Source of the DNA: Microvirga sp. 17 mud 1-3
GTDB lineage: Bacteria; Pseudomonadota; Alphaproteobacteria; Rhizobiales; Beijerinckiaceae
Reading direction: 5' to 3'
Length of the DNA: 64,000 bases
NCBI RefSeq assembly: GCF_003151255.1
Contig: NZ_CP029481.1
Coordinates: 1,116,001 to 1,180,000 of the forward strand
Position 1 is the stretch's first letter. Each line of letters starts with the position of its first letter. A model generated the notes under the pieces. That model saw only the letters and a list, made by a program, of their open reading frames with translations, ran no database searches and was not told the origin of the DNA. Below are positions 25,553 through 33,815 of this stretch, piece after piece. The position numbers and the translations under genes are program-made.

Positions 25553-25903
25553 GGGCGTGCTCCTATTGTCTCAAGAAGATCCGGCCGCTCCGGGATGGTC
25601 CTCCGGGCGGTCCTGGAAGCCCAACGGCAGGCACGAAAGAGGGTTCCTCCTTCGGGTGCGGATACAGGGCGTAGGACGATCTCCTGACGATCTCTTGGAG
25701 CTGAGCGGTTCAAAAGGGGTGGATGCCTTGCAATTGCCCCATCCTTCCCCTACTTATTTTCGCATCGACATTTGGCCGGACGACTGGGCTACTTCGCTTT
25801 GGCACTGCCGAGCGCACGTTCCTTCTCTCTACCAATATCGACTAGCGGGTGATTCTGTTTCGGCAAATCGCCCACGTGCAAACGACAGTGAAAGGGAATT
25901 CCC
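25553..25903. other. Divergent promoter region of the BON gene and cspA
   Basis: 350 bases without a gene. It holds the EcfG-type promoter of the BON gene on the left and, on the right, the AT-richer leader of the cold-shock gene. Cold-shock genes often have long structured leaders, but no clear thermosensor stem could be assigned by eye. Confidence 0.5.
25623..25647 (-). promoter_or_regulatory. EcfG-type promoter of the BON gene (GGAAC-N16-CGTT)
   Basis: Minus strand GGAAC (25647-25643), 16 bases, CGTT (25626-25623): exact consensus. Predicted start near 25616, about 64 bases before the BON gene ATG. Confidence 0.75.
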
Positions 25904-26113
25904 ATGGAAACGGGAACCGTGAAGTGGTACAATGAAACCAAGGGTTATGGTTTCATCCAGCCCGACAACGGCGGCAAGGACGTGTTCGTTCATGCGACGG
26001 CGCTTGAGCGCGCCGGCATGCGCGGTCTTCGCGAAGGTCAGAAGATCTCCTACGAGCTTCAGACCGACCAGCGGACCGGCCGCTCTTCTGCAGTGAACCT
26101 GCAGAACGCGTAA
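25904..26113 (+). CDS. Cold-shock protein, CspA family
   Basis: 69 residues, a single cold-shock domain. RNA-binding motifs RNP1 (KGYGFIQ, about 13-19) and RNP2 (VFVHATA, about 29-35) are intact. Binds single-stranded RNA/DNA and melts RNA structure. Ribosome site AAAGGGAA. Separated from infA by a terminator hairpin, so it is its own transcript. Confidence 0.95.
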   Translation: METGTVKWYNETKGYGFIQPDNGGKDVFVHATALERAGMRGLREGQKISYELQTDQRTGRSSAVNLQNA

Positions 26114-26158
26114 GGGTTCGATGCCGGAGGGCGTGCATGGCGCGCCCTCTTGCACATC

Positions 26159-26191
26159 AGCCGTTCCGCTCAGGGGCGGCTTTTTGTTTTT
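26159..26191 (+). terminator. Intrinsic terminator between cspA and infA
   Basis: Stem AGCCGTTCC (26159-26167) with GGGGCGGCT (26173-26181), two G-U pairs, loop GCTCA, then a T run interrupted by one G. A second GC-rich hairpin without T tract lies just upstream at 26127-26149. Confidence 0.8.
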
Positions 26192-26208
26192 GAGACGAAG
26201 GGCTTTGC

Positions 26209-26487
26209 ATGGCAAAGGAAGAACTGATCACATTCGAGGGTCTGGTGACCGAAATCCTGCCCGATGCGCGTTATCGCGTGCAGCTCGACAACGGGCACGA
26301 AGTGATTGCCTATACGGCCGGCAAGATGAAGAAGAACCGCATCAAGACCCTCGCGGGCGACCGCGTGACGGTCGAGATGTCGCCTTACGATCTTGAGAAG
26401 GGTCGCCTCATCTTCCGCCACAAGGATTCCGGTTCGTCCGGCCCCCGTCCGCCGCAGCGCGGCGGCCAGCAGTTCCGTCGCCGGTAA
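26209..26487 (+). CDS. infA: Translation initiation factor IF-1 with C-terminal extension
   Basis: 92 residues. The first 72 are a standard IF-1 OB fold ([11 protein letters not shown], then [11 protein letters not shown] and MSPYDL), binding the A site of the 30S subunit. The extra 20 residues (from about 73) are Gly, Pro, Gln and Arg-rich and probably disordered. Standard IF-1 is about 72 residues, so the tail is the notable point. Convergent with ecfG, 16 bases apart. Confidence 0.93.
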   Translation: MAKEELITFEGLVTEILPDARYRVQLDNGHEVIAYTAGKMKKNRIKTLAGDRVTVEMSPYDLEKGRLIFRHKDSGSSGPRPPQRGGQQFRRR

Positions 26488-26503
26488 GCGCCGCGGCCGC
26501 CGT

Positions 26504-27052
26504 TTAGGCGACCGCAGCCATGATCGAGAGCGTTACCCGGTCGGGCCCGATATCCTCGTCCATATCGGTGAAGTGCATCAGCTCCGCGAGCCGGTTACGG
26601 GCGCGGTTCACCCGGCTTTTGATGGTGCCGACCGCGCAGCCGCAGATCTCCGCAGCCTGCTCGTAGGAAAAGCCCGAGGCGCCGACGAGCAGCAGCGCTT
26701 CCCGCTGGTCGTGGGGGAGGCGGGCGAGGGCCTTCTGCAGGTCCTCGAAATCGAGATGCGGGATCTGGTCCGGCTGGACCGACAGGGTCGAGGCGTATTT
26801 GCCGTCCGCATCCTCCACCTCGCGGCGGCGCTTGCGGTATTCCGAATGAAAGAGATTGCGCAGGATGGTGAAGAGCCACGCCTGCATGTTCGTGCCCGGC
26901 TGGAACCGCTCGATGTTCGCGATGGCGCGCATCAGGGTTTCCTGCACCAGGTCGTCGGCGCGATCCACGTTATTGGTCAGCGAAATAGCGAACGCGCGCA
27001 GGTTCGGCGTTGCCTTGAGCATGGAATCGCGAAGGGTGACGTCTATGCTCAT
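26504..27052 (-). CDS. ecfG: General stress response ECF sigma factor EcfG
   Basis: 182 residues. Sigma region 2 (about 15-80; RADDLVQETLMRAIANIERFQPGTNMQAWLFTIL in part) and region 4 (about 115-165; GFSYEQAAEICGCAVGTIKSRVNRAR). The gene starts in an ATGA overlap with nepR, the standard anti-sigma partner. In alphaproteobacteria EcfG directs the general stress response after phosphorylated PhyR releases it from NepR. Its own operon carries a consensus EcfG promoter, so it is probably autoregulated. Confidence 0.93.
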   Translation of the reverse strand: MSIDVTLRDSMLKATPNLRAFAISLTNNVDRADDLVQETLMRAIANIERFQPGTNMQAWLFTILRNLFHSEYRKRRREVEDADGKYASTLSVQPDQIPHLDFEDLQKALARLPHDQREALLLVGASGFSYEQAAEICGCAVGTIKSRVNRARNRLAELMHFTDMDEDIGPDRVTLSIMAAVA

Positions 27053-27291
27053 GATTGCTGCTTCTCCGGCACCCCTTGATCGAGGCGGTTGATGATCTCG
27101 ATGAACCGGTCAGGGACCGGTGTCTCGCCGAGCGCCAGGGATTCGTAGAACTGGCGCAGGCGCTGACCGAGCTGGGCCTGGACGGACCGGCTCAGGGCGG
27201 GCGATGAGTGTCTCATGCCCGGGACAGGCTCGAATTCATCGTCGGACTCGTCCATGCGTATACTTGCTTTCAATGGGTTATCCTGATCCAT
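27049..27291 (-). CDS. nepR: Anti-sigma factor NepR
   Basis: 80 residues from ATG 27291 (a shorter form from ATG 27255 is possible). The two NepR helices are present: LGQRLRQFYESLALGETPVP and DRFIEIINRLDQG; the N- and C-terminal ends are disordered, as in the family. NepR sequesters EcfG and is captured by phosphorylated PhyR. Stop overlaps the ecfG start, so stoichiometric production is likely. Confidence 0.92.
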   Translation of the reverse strand: MDQDNPLKASIRMDESDDEFEPVPGMRHSSPALSRSVQAQLGQRLRQFYESLALGETPVPDRFIEIINRLDQGVPEKQQS

Positions 27292-27348
27292 GCGGGTTAG
27301 CGTCCCCAACGGGCCGCACTCATGGCGGCACCCAATCGCCAATATCTC

Positions 27349-27374
27349 AACGCCCAGGTTGCCCTCTTCGTTCC
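27349..27374 (-). promoter_or_regulatory. EcfG-type promoter of nepR-ecfG (GGAAC-N17-CGTT)
   Basis: Minus strand GGAAC (27374-27370), 17 bases, CGTT (27352-27349), matching the EcfG consensus. It gives a leader of about 50 bases to the nepR ATG at 27291 and implies positive autoregulation. Confidence 0.75.
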
Positions 27375-27415
27375 CGCCCGGAACCAATTCCTGTTGCGCC
27401 CGAACGAGGCCCGGG

Positions 27416-27440
27416 GGAACTTAATCCTTACCGCCAAGTT
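27416..27440 (+). promoter_or_regulatory. EcfG-type promoter of the DUF3309 gene (GGAAC-N16-AGTT)
   Basis: GGAAC 27416-27420, 16 bases, AGTT 27437-27440; one base off CGTT. It lies about 95 bases before the ATG at 27536 and is divergent from the nepR promoter. Confidence 0.5.
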
Positions 27441-27535
27441 TTCGTCACGGACGCCCCGCCGCCCCCGCGGCCGGGGACATTCAGCGCCCTCTTCAGCCCG
27501 GAGGGCGCAAGGCACCTGACGGAGGACATTGCCCC

Positions 27536-27694
27536 ATGGCTACCAGCACCATCATTCTCATTATCGTCATTCTGCTCCTCATCGGCGCGGTTCCGGCCTG
27601 GCCCTACAGCCGCAGCTGGGGTTACGGCCCGAGCGGCATCCTCGGCGTCATCCTCATCATCTTCATCATCCTGCTGCTGATGGGACGAATCTGA
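27536..27694 (+). CDS. DUF3309 family small membrane protein (52 aa)
   Basis: 52 residues from ATG 27536 with GGAGGA upstream. Two hydrophobic helices (about 5-21 and 33-49) joined by a short aromatic turn WPYSRSWGYGPSG, the hallmark of DUF3309 peptides. Likely inner membrane; function unknown. Divergent from nepR and preceded by an EcfG-like promoter, in keeping with a stress-induced membrane peptide. A perfect 10-bp hairpin (27699-27724) follows. Confidence 0.85.
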   Translation: MATSTIILIIVILLLIGAVPAWPYSRSWGYGPSGILGVILIIFIILLLMGRI

Positions 27695-27698
27695 CGCT

Positions 27699-27724
27699 AG
27701 GCGCTGTCTTCCGGGACAGCGCCT
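27699..27724 (+). terminator. Hairpin after the DUF3309 gene
   Basis: Perfect 10-bp stem AGGCGCTGTC/GACAGCGCCT around TTCCGG, five bases after the stop codon. No T run, so termination may be weak or Rho-assisted. Confidence 0.45.
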
Positions 27725-27814
27725 CAGGACCGCGATAGTTCCGAAGCCGTCGACGGTCGGGTCAGGCCCGGCCGTCACGGTGCGTGGAAAAGTGCGGGCA
27801 GTGCCGTGCTTTCA

Positions 27815-27850
27815 CCTCTCCCGGGTGGGAGAGGTCGGTGCGGAGCACCG
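27815..27850. repeat. Tandem hairpin repeat element
   Basis: Two adjacent hairpins: CCTCTCCC/GGGAGAGG (27815-27834) and CGGTGC/GCACCG (27836-27850). This looks like an intergenic palindromic element of the kind that is scattered through Rhizobiales genomes. Confidence 0.55.
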
Positions 27851-27911
27851 GGTGAGGGTTATGCTTCATCTGGAGGGGGCGCGCACGACCGCGACGAAGC
27901 TCGACCGAATT

Positions 27912-28015
27912 CCCTCCCCCTTGTGGGGAGGGCTAGGGTGGGGGTGTCGGCGCAAGACTTTCAGAACGTGGCGCTCACACCCCCACCTCCACCTCCTCCC
28001 CACAAGGGGGAGGAG
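27912..28015. repeat. Long inverted repeat (CTCCCCCTTGTGGGGAG type)
   Basis: Left arm 27912-27946 and right arm about 27978-28015 are near-perfect reverse complements, and each arm carries its own smaller palindrome around CCCCTTGTGGGG. The whole can fold into a long hairpin. It lies in a 441-base gap that has no gene. Confidence 0.65.
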
Positions 28016-28135
28016 AGCAGCATAGTGCTTCCCGCGGTGGCCCATGTTCTGACGGAGGAGAGCAGCGCGAGGCCTCGCGGCAAAGCCTGGGCTTCCCGCA
28101 GGGTGGCGGTGACATGCCGCCCGGTCTGCGTCCGA

Positions 28136-28486
28136 TCACCGATTACAGCGGAAGGGCGGGAAGGTGCTGGCCGTGCCGGCATTCATGGCCGCGACCACCA
28201 TCATGTTGGCGAGGTCCAGTTCCTCGGCGGAGCGGGGACACACCTCCGGACGCTCCGTGCAGCCCGAGGCCAGGAAGGCCTCGTGGTTCGCCAGGAAGTC
28301 CCGGCCGAGTCCCTTCGATCCCTGCCGCGCAATGGCCTCGCCCCAGGCCTTCCCGTAGCGGATGCATTTCACCTCGGCCCAGCTCGGCGAGGCCGTATCC
28401 TCGGCCCGGGCCGGCACGATTGCCAGCAGGGCGAAAAGGCCCGCAAGGAAGAGGCGTGGGGCCGTCGAGACAGTCGAGAAATTCAT
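28136..28486 (-). CDS. Secreted protein of unknown function (116 aa)
   Basis: 116 residues from ATG 28486. Sec signal peptide with cleavage after Ala-Arg-Ala (about residue 28). The mature part has four Cys (KCIRYG, SGCTER, EVCPRS, FRCNR), so two disulfides are likely. No family recognised. The frame continues upstream without a stop but only this start gives a signal peptide. Standalone; flanked by the repeat region downstream. Confidence 0.7.
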   Translation of the reverse strand: MNFSTVSTAPRLFLAGLFALLAIVPARAEDTASPSWAEVKCIRYGKAWGEAIARQGSKGLGRDFLANHEAFLASGCTERPEVCPRSAEELDLANMMVVAAMNAGTASTFPPFRCNR

Positions 28487-28712
28487 CGGACACCCGTCGG
28501 GAAGGAGACCGCGCCAGGGATCACGCCGGCCCGCCCGGGTCAAGACGCTGCGGATCGATCCGCGGCTTTCGCCGGGGCGAGGTGCCGGTGGGCACAGAGC
28601 GAGAACCGCACGGCAGGCCCGTTCCCGTCCCGCTCCGCCCCGGATTTGTCCGGTCTGGCGCTCTGTGATAGTTACCGCCTCTCCTTCCGTTTGAGACCCT
28701 TGGAGCCGTAGC

Positions 28713-28742
28713 ATGGGAGACGCTAAGTCGTCGGACACGTAA
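28713..28742 (+). CDS. Candidate 9-residue leader peptide of the exporter gene
   Basis: ATG 28713 to TAA 28742 encodes MGDAKSSDT. GGAG lies 7 bases before the ATG. The stop codon is followed at once by a perfect hairpin. The related exporter gene cmlA is known to be controlled by a 9-residue leader through chloramphenicol-dependent ribosome stalling; the same length and layout here suggest a similar device, which is inference. Confidence 0.4.
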   Translation: MGDAKSSDT

Positions 28743-28774
28743 GCCGCAACAACGCTTTCTCTTGTTGTTGCGGC
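28743..28774 (+). promoter_or_regulatory. Perfect hairpin in the exporter leader
   Basis: GCCGCAACAAC (28743-28753), loop of 10 bases, GTTGTTGCGGC (28764-28774): 11 perfect pairs directly after the stop of the 9-codon frame, without a T run. Position fits an attenuator stem rather than a terminator. Confidence 0.5.
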
Positions 28775-28852
28775 GTCTGTCGAACTGATCCCAGCTCCCG
28801 CTGACAGGCAGATCGCCGCCCGAATGTTTCCCATTTGAGCGGATGTCTCATC

Positions 28853-30052
28853 ATGTCTTCAAAGCCCCCAGTGTGGGCCTATTCCGTGCCGTCGGCGCTC
28901 CTTCTGATGGCCCCTTTCGATATCCTCGCCTCCCTGGCGATGGATATCTATCTGCCGGTCGTTCCAGCCATGCCGGTTGTCCTCGGCACCAGCTCGGCCG
29001 TCGTGCAGCTTACCTTGAGTCTCTACATGGTCATGCTTGGCTTCGGGCAGATTGTGTTCGGGCCAATCTCCGACCGTATAGGGCGACGGCCTGTCCTGAT
29101 CGGCGGCGCGGTGCTGTTCGCGTCGGCGTCGTTCTGCCTGGCGTTGTCGACGGCGGCGGCCCCCTTCGTCATTCTGCGGTTCCTGCAGGCTGTCGGGGCA
29201 TCGGCCGCCCTAGTGGCGACCTTCGCAACGGTCCGCGATGTCTATGCCGAACGCCCGGAGGGCGTCGTCATCTACAGCATGTTCGGCTCCATCCTGGCTT
29301 TCGTGCCGGCACTCGGTCCCATCGCGGGGGCGCTCCTGGCGGAATGGTTCGGATGGCGCGCAATCTTCGTCGCGCTGGGGGCTCTTGCGGTTCCGGCAAT
29401 TCTGCACGCCCTGTTCTGCTGGCCTGAAACCCGACCTGTGGCGGCTGTCACGACACGCGGCACGTTCGGTCCCGTTCTACGCAGCCTCACGTTCTGGACC
29501 TACACGCTCGGGTTCAGTGCCGCCATGGGGACGTTTTTCGTGTTCTTCTCGACCGCGCCGCGCGTGCTCATGGACAGGGCTGGATATTCAGAGCTGGCAT
29601 TCAGCCTAGCCTTCGCGACAGCGGCGGTCGTGATGATCATCACGACGCGCTTCGCCAAACGGTTCGTGGCCCGGTGGGGCAATGCCGGGAGCCTCCGGCG
29701 TGGCACGGCGATGCTGCTCGTCGGGGCGGCTCTTCTGAGCCTCGGTCAGATTTTCGGCCGTCCGTCTCTGTGGAGCTTCATTGCGCCCATGTGGGTAATG
29801 GCAGTCGGTATCGTCTTCACGGCCTCGGTGGCGGCGAACGGTGCTCTTGCGGAGTTCGGTGACAGGGCAGGCTCCGCGGTAGCCCTGCATTTCTGCGTTC
29901 AGAGCCTGATCGTCAGCATTGTCGGGACCCTGGCCGTGATCCGTTTGCACGGCGACACCGCTTGGCCGCTTGCGGCCTTTGCGGCGGCCATGGCGGTAAT
30001 CGTCCTGATTTCCCTGGAGTACCTTCACCGCCGTGAAGGTGCACGGGTGTAA
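28853..30052 (+). CDS. FloR/CmlA-type phenicol exporter (MFS, DHA1)
   Basis: 399 residues from ATG 28853, about 12 membrane helices. Very close in pattern to FloR (chloramphenicol/florfenicol efflux): LLLMAPFDILASLAMDIYLP in helix 1, the MFS motif SDRIGRRPVL between helices 2 and 3, the antiporter-type FVPALGPIAGALLAEW segment, and AMGTFFVFFSTAPRVL later. Recognition is from memory, not a search. It would export phenicols by proton antiport, but could serve another substrate. No transposase or resistance cassette flanks it, so it may be a native gene. Confidence 0.85.
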   Translation: MSSKPPVWAYSVPSALLLMAPFDILASLAMDIYLPVVPAMPVVLGTSSAVVQLTLSLYMVMLGFGQIVFGPISDRIGRRPVLIGGAVLFASASFCLALSTAAAPFVILRFLQAVGASAALVATFATVRDVYAERPEGVVIYSMFGSILAFVPALGPIAGALLAEWFGWRAIFVALGALAVPAILHALFCWPETRPVAAVTTRGTFGPVLRSLTFWTYTLGFSAAMGTFFVFFSTAPRVLMDRAGYSELAFSLAFATAAVVMIITTRFAKRFVARWGNAGSLRRGTAMLLVGAALLSLGQIFGRPSLWSFIAPMWVMAVGIVFTASVAANGALAEFGDRAGSAVALHFCVQSLIVSIVGTLAVIRLHGDTAWPLAAFAAAMAVIVLISLEYLHRREGARV

Positions 30053-30072
30053 GCACCGGGACGGGGGCGGCC

Positions 30073-32787
30073 CTACCGCCCCCGCCTCCTCTTATATTTC
30101 GGCTTCTGCCCCCCATGCCCCTGGGTTGAACGGGGGAGGGGGCGTTCCTTGAAGTTCAGGGGCACTTCGCGGTCGGTGCCGGGGCCCATTTCGTCGAGGC
30201 CGGGCTTGCGGATGCGGGTGCCTTCGTCGGAGCGGCCCTTGCCGGTCGGGCCGTAGGCGTCCGCGTCCTCGTCGCCGGGGCTGGCCCCCTCGGGGGAGGC
30301 GGGCAGGCCCTTCGGGGGCAGGTTGGCGCTGTGGCCGTATTTGCGCGAGCCCGAATAGCGGCCGGCCTCGCGCTCCACCTGCGCCTGGCGGGCGAGCGGA
30401 TCGTCGCTGATGGCGAGCTCGGTGGCCTGCAGGCGCTTGAGCTCGTCGCGCAGGCGCGCGGCCTCCTCGAATTCCAGGTTCGCGGCGGCCTCGCGCATGC
30501 GCTTTTCCATGTCGGCGATGACGGCCTTGAGGTTGTGGCCCACAGTGTCGCCGGCCTTGGCGAGGCCCGTATCCACCGACACGTGGTCGCGCTCGTAGAC
30601 GCTCTCCAGAATGTCGGCGATGTTCTTCTTCACGCTCTGCGGCGTGATGCCGTGCTCGGCGTTGTAGGCGAGCTGCTTCTCGCGGCGGCGGGTGGTCTCC
30701 GCGATGGCCCGCTCCATGGAGCCGGTCATCTGGTCCGCATAGAGGATCGCCTTGCCTTCCACGTTACGGGCGGCGCGGCCGATGGTCTGGACGAGCGAGG
30801 TCTCGGAGCGCAGGAAGCCCTCCTTGTCGGCGTCCAGAATGGCGACCAGCGCGCATTCGGGAATGTCGAGGCCCTCGCGCAGGAGGTTGATGCCGATCAG
30901 CACGTCGAAGGCGCCAAGCCGCAGGTCGCGGATGATCTCGATGCGCTCCAGGGTGTCGATGTCCGAGTGCATGTAGCGCACGCGCACGCCGTTCTCGTGG
31001 AGATATTCCGTGAGGTCCTCGGCCATGCGCTTGGTGAGCGTAGTGACGAGGGTGCGGAAACCCTTCGCGGCGAGCTCCTTCACCTCGTGCAGCAGGTCGT
31101 CCACCTGGCTGCGGGCGGGGCGGATCTCCACCACCGGGTCTACGAGGCCCGTGGGGCGGATGACCTGCTCGACGAAGACGCCGCCGGTCTGCTCCATCTC
31201 CCACTTGGCGGGTGTCGCCGAGACATGGACCGATTGCGGCCGCATGGCGTCCCATTCCTCGAAGCGCAGGGGCCGGTTGTCCATGCAGGATGGCAGGCGG
31301 AAGCCGTATTCGGCGAGCGTCGCCTTGCGGCGGAAGTCGCCGCGATACATGCCGCCGATCTGCGGCACGGTCACGTGGCTCTCGTCGGTGAACACGAGGG
31401 CGTTGTCGGGCAGGTATTCGAAGAGCGTCGGCGGCGGCTCGCCGGGCTTGCGGCCCGTGAGGTAGCGCGAATAGTTCTCGATGCCATTGCACACGCCCGT
31501 CGCCTCGATCATCTCCAGGTCGAACTGGGTGCGCTGTTCGAGACGCTGCGCCTCCAGCAGGCGGCCCATGCGGGCGAGCTCCTGGAGCCGCTGCTGCAAC
31601 TCGTCCTGGATGCCTTTCACGGCCTGCTGCAGGGTCGGGCGCGGCGTCACGTAGTGCGAATTGGCGTAGACCTTCACGAACGAAAGGTCGTTGGTCTTTT
31701 TGCCCGTGAGCGGGTCGAACTCGACGATGCTCTCGATCTCGTCGCCGAAGAGGCCAATGCGCCAGGCGCGGTCCTCCAAGTGGGCCGGAAAAAGCTCGAT
31801 CACGTCGCCGCGCACCCGGAAGGTGCCGCGGGCGAAATCGTTCTGGATGCGCTTGTATTGCAGGGCCACGAGGTCGGCGATGAGCTGGCGCTGCTCGATG
31901 CGCTCGCCCACCTTCACCGAGAAGGTCATGGCCGTATAGGTCTCGACCGAGCCGATACCGTAGATGCACGACACGGACGCCACGATGATCACGTCGTCGC
32001 GCTCGAGCAGGGCGCGGGTCGCCGAGTGACGCATCCGGTCGATCTGCTCGTTGATGGAGGATTCCTTCTCGATATACGTGTCCGAGCGCGGCACATAGGC
32101 CTCGGGCTGGTAGTAGTCGTAATATGAGACGAAGTATTCCACCGCGTTATCGGGGAAGAAGGACTTGAACTCCCCGTAGAGCTGCGCCGCAAGCGTCTTG
32201 TTGGGCGCGAGGATGAGCGCGGGGCGCTGCGTCTCCTCGATCACCTTCGCCATCGTGAAGGTCTTGCCCGAGCCCGTGACGCCGAGGAGCACCTGGTCGC
32301 GCTCGGCCCGGCGTATCCCGTCCACCAGTTCGGCGATGGCGGTCGGCTGGTCGCCCGCGGGCTTGAAGTCCGACACGATCTTGAACGGAATGCCGCCTTC
32401 CGACTTCTCGGGCCGGGGCGGGCGGTGCGGCACCCAGAGCTTGCCGTTCTTGAAGCGGGGATCACCTTCCGTCAGCAGCCTGGTGAGCGCGTTCACGGTG
32501 GCCGAGACGCCGTTCACGTCCGGCGCGGTATCGCCGAGATCGGCCGCCACGTCCGGCCCGTCATCGGGTCCTTTCAGGCCAAGCTTCTTGGCGAGCGCCG
32601 GGTCAACATCCTCCACGTCGCCATGGATGAAGGTTTCCTGTGCCCGCTCGGCGAAGCCCTCCGCGGCCTCGCGCTCCCGGTTGACCGCGGGATTGAGCAG
32701 ATCGGCCAGATAGGTATCCAGCGGCTTGAGCTCAGGTTTGGACGCCTTCCCGGTGGAAAGCTTGGGCTTCTTGGGTGCTTTGGCCAT
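30073..32787 (-). CDS. uvrB: UvrABC system protein B, extended form
   Basis: 904 residues from ATG 32787. Damage-verifying helicase of nucleotide excision repair. Walker A GVTGSGKT (about 169-176), beta-hairpin region [16 protein letters not shown] box, motif [11 protein letters not shown], and a C-terminal UVR domain ([17 protein letters not shown]) that contacts UvrC. E. coli UvrB has 673 residues; the extra length is a 130-residue N-terminal and a 90-residue C-terminal low-complexity extension, both charged. Near the ATG GAAC-N7-GTAC resembles a LexA box with one mismatch. Confidence 0.96.
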   Translation of the reverse strand: MAKAPKKPKLSTGKASKPELKPLDTYLADLLNPAVNREREAAEGFAERAQETFIHGDVEDVDPALAKKLGLKGPDDGPDVAADLGDTAPDVNGVSATVNALTRLLTEGDPRFKNGKLWVPHRPPRPEKSEGGIPFKIVSDFKPAGDQPTAIAELVDGIRRAERDQVLLGVTGSGKTFTMAKVIEETQRPALILAPNKTLAAQLYGEFKSFFPDNAVEYFVSYYDYYQPEAYVPRSDTYIEKESSINEQIDRMRHSATRALLERDDVIIVASVSCIYGIGSVETYTAMTFSVKVGERIEQRQLIADLVALQYKRIQNDFARGTFRVRGDVIELFPAHLEDRAWRIGLFGDEIESIVEFDPLTGKKTNDLSFVKVYANSHYVTPRPTLQQAVKGIQDELQQRLQELARMGRLLEAQRLEQRTQFDLEMIEATGVCNGIENYSRYLTGRKPGEPPPTLFEYLPDNALVFTDESHVTVPQIGGMYRGDFRRKATLAEYGFRLPSCMDNRPLRFEEWDAMRPQSVHVSATPAKWEMEQTGGVFVEQVIRPTGLVDPVVEIRPARSQVDDLLHEVKELAAKGFRTLVTTLTKRMAEDLTEYLHENGVRVRYMHSDIDTLERIEIIRDLRLGAFDVLIGINLLREGLDIPECALVAILDADKEGFLRSETSLVQTIGRAARNVEGKAILYADQMTGSMERAIAETTRRREKQLAYNAEHGITPQSVKKNIADILESVYERDHVSVDTGLAKAGDTVGHNLKAVIADMEKRMREAAANLEFEEAARLRDELKRLQATELAISDDPLARQAQVEREAGRYSGSRKYGHSANLPPKGLPASPEGASPGDEDADAYGPTGKGRSDEGTRIRKPGLDEMGPGTDREVPLNFKERPLPRSTQGHGGQKPKYKRRRGR

Positions 32788-32969
32788 GGAACGAATATGG
32801 TACAAAACACCCGCCTTGGGAAGGTGGGGCGGGGTTTCTTCGGTGTTCCAATCCTCGCCCTGTCGTTCCGGGGCGAGGGCGGCGAATGTGTGGAAAATAT
32901 GATCCCTGGTCTTCCCGGGCGGGAAGGGCAACCCTAAGGTGCGGCCCTTGCGTGGAATGGTCGCTGCCG

Positions 32970-33815
32970 ATGAATCCCTCTGAAAGTCTTCCGAAATTCG
33001 ATGCTCTGATGATGCCGACCATTGAGGCGCTCAAGATTCTGGGCGGCTCCGCTTCCAACGAGGAACTGGCGGACTCCATCGCCGAGCGGCTTGGTCTGAC
33101 CGAGGTGCAGCGGGCCGTTCTCTCGAAGAACAAGAGCACGCCGGAATTCGAGTATCGCCTGGCCTGGGCGCGCACTTATCTCAAGCATTATGGCGCCGTC
33201 AGGAATTCGCAGAGAGGCGTGTGGAGCCTCACGGAAACCGGTGAGCGCCTCAGCGAGGCGGATGTCGAGGAAATCAAAAGAAACGCACGGGCCAACATCA
33301 ACTCCCGGCAGGATCGCAGCGTGGCAGCCCGGACGGATCGAGAGGCCGACCCGGAGGCGGATGTCAGGGGCCGTCTGCTCGACATCCTGAAAACCTTGAA
33401 ACCTCACGATTTCGAGAAGCTGTGCCAGCAGCTGCTGCGCGAGTCAGGTTTCATCAATGTCAAGGTGACGGGGCGCAGCAACGATGGCGGAATTGACGGC
33501 GAGGGGGTCTATCGCGTCAATCTGCTCTCATTCCGTGTGCTCTTCCAATGCAAGCGCTGGAAGGGATCGGTCGGGCCGAACGTGGTGCGGGATTTCCGAG
33601 GCGCCATGTCGGGCCGAGTCGACAAGGGGCTCATCATCACCACCGGCACTTTTACGGCCGAAGCGCGACGAGAGGCCTCGCGCGACGGGCCGCAGACCAT
33701 CGAGCTCATCAATGGCGACGACCTGTGCCGCCTGCTCATCGAGAACAATCTCGGCGTCATCGTCAGGCAGGTCAGGGTTATCGAAATCGACGATGCGTTC
33801 TTCCGATCCATCTAG
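32970..33815 (+). CDS. Mrr-type restriction endonuclease
   Basis: 281 residues from ATG 32970. N-terminal winged-helix Mrr_N domain (about 14-100) and C-terminal PD-(D/E)xK nuclease domain Mrr_cat (about 140-270). The catalytic core is visible: Asp176 in GGIDGEG and Gln193-x-Lys195 in LFQCKRWKG (the QxK variant usual for Mrr). E. coli Mrr cuts DNA with certain foreign methylation. Divergent from uvrB and next to a restriction-modification gene; a Rhizobiales palindrome abuts its stop codon. Confidence 0.9.
   Translation: MNPSESLPKFDALMMPTIEALKILGGSASNEELADSIAERLGLTEVQRAVLSKNKSTPEFEYRLAWARTYLKHYGAVRNSQRGVWSLTETGERLSEADVEEIKRNARANINSRQDRSVAARTDREADPEADVRGRLLDILKTLKPHDFEKLCQQLLRESGFINVKVTGRSNDGGIDGEGVYRVNLLSFRVLFQCKRWKGSVGPNVVRDFRGAMSGRVDKGLIITTGTFTAEARREASRDGPQTIELINGDDLCRLLIENNLGVIVRQVRVIEIDDAFFRSI

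Larger units (their letters stand above)
27695..28135. other. Repeat-rich intergenic region
   Basis: 441 bases between the DUF3309 gene and a convergent secreted-protein gene. Contents: the hairpin at 27699, the tandem hairpin at 27815 and the long inverted repeat at 27912. No coding frame is convincing. Confidence 0.55.
28487..28852. other. Leader region of the FloR-like exporter
   Basis: 366 bases between divergent genes. The right half carries a 9-codon frame (28713) and a perfect 11-bp hairpin (28743-28774) upstream of the exporter ATG. The left half shows nothing that I can assign. Confidence 0.45.

Noticed and set aside
30331-32127. 598-codon plus-strand open frame inside uvrB
   Set aside because: Exact antisense of a conserved uvrB coding region; product is Leu/Ala/Arg/His-rich with no recognisable family.
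32785-32810. LexA-like box near the uvrB start (GAAC-N7-GTAC)
   Set aside because: One half site is off consensus and the site overlaps the start region; too weak to call beside the two perfect boxes at 17.3-17.5 kb.
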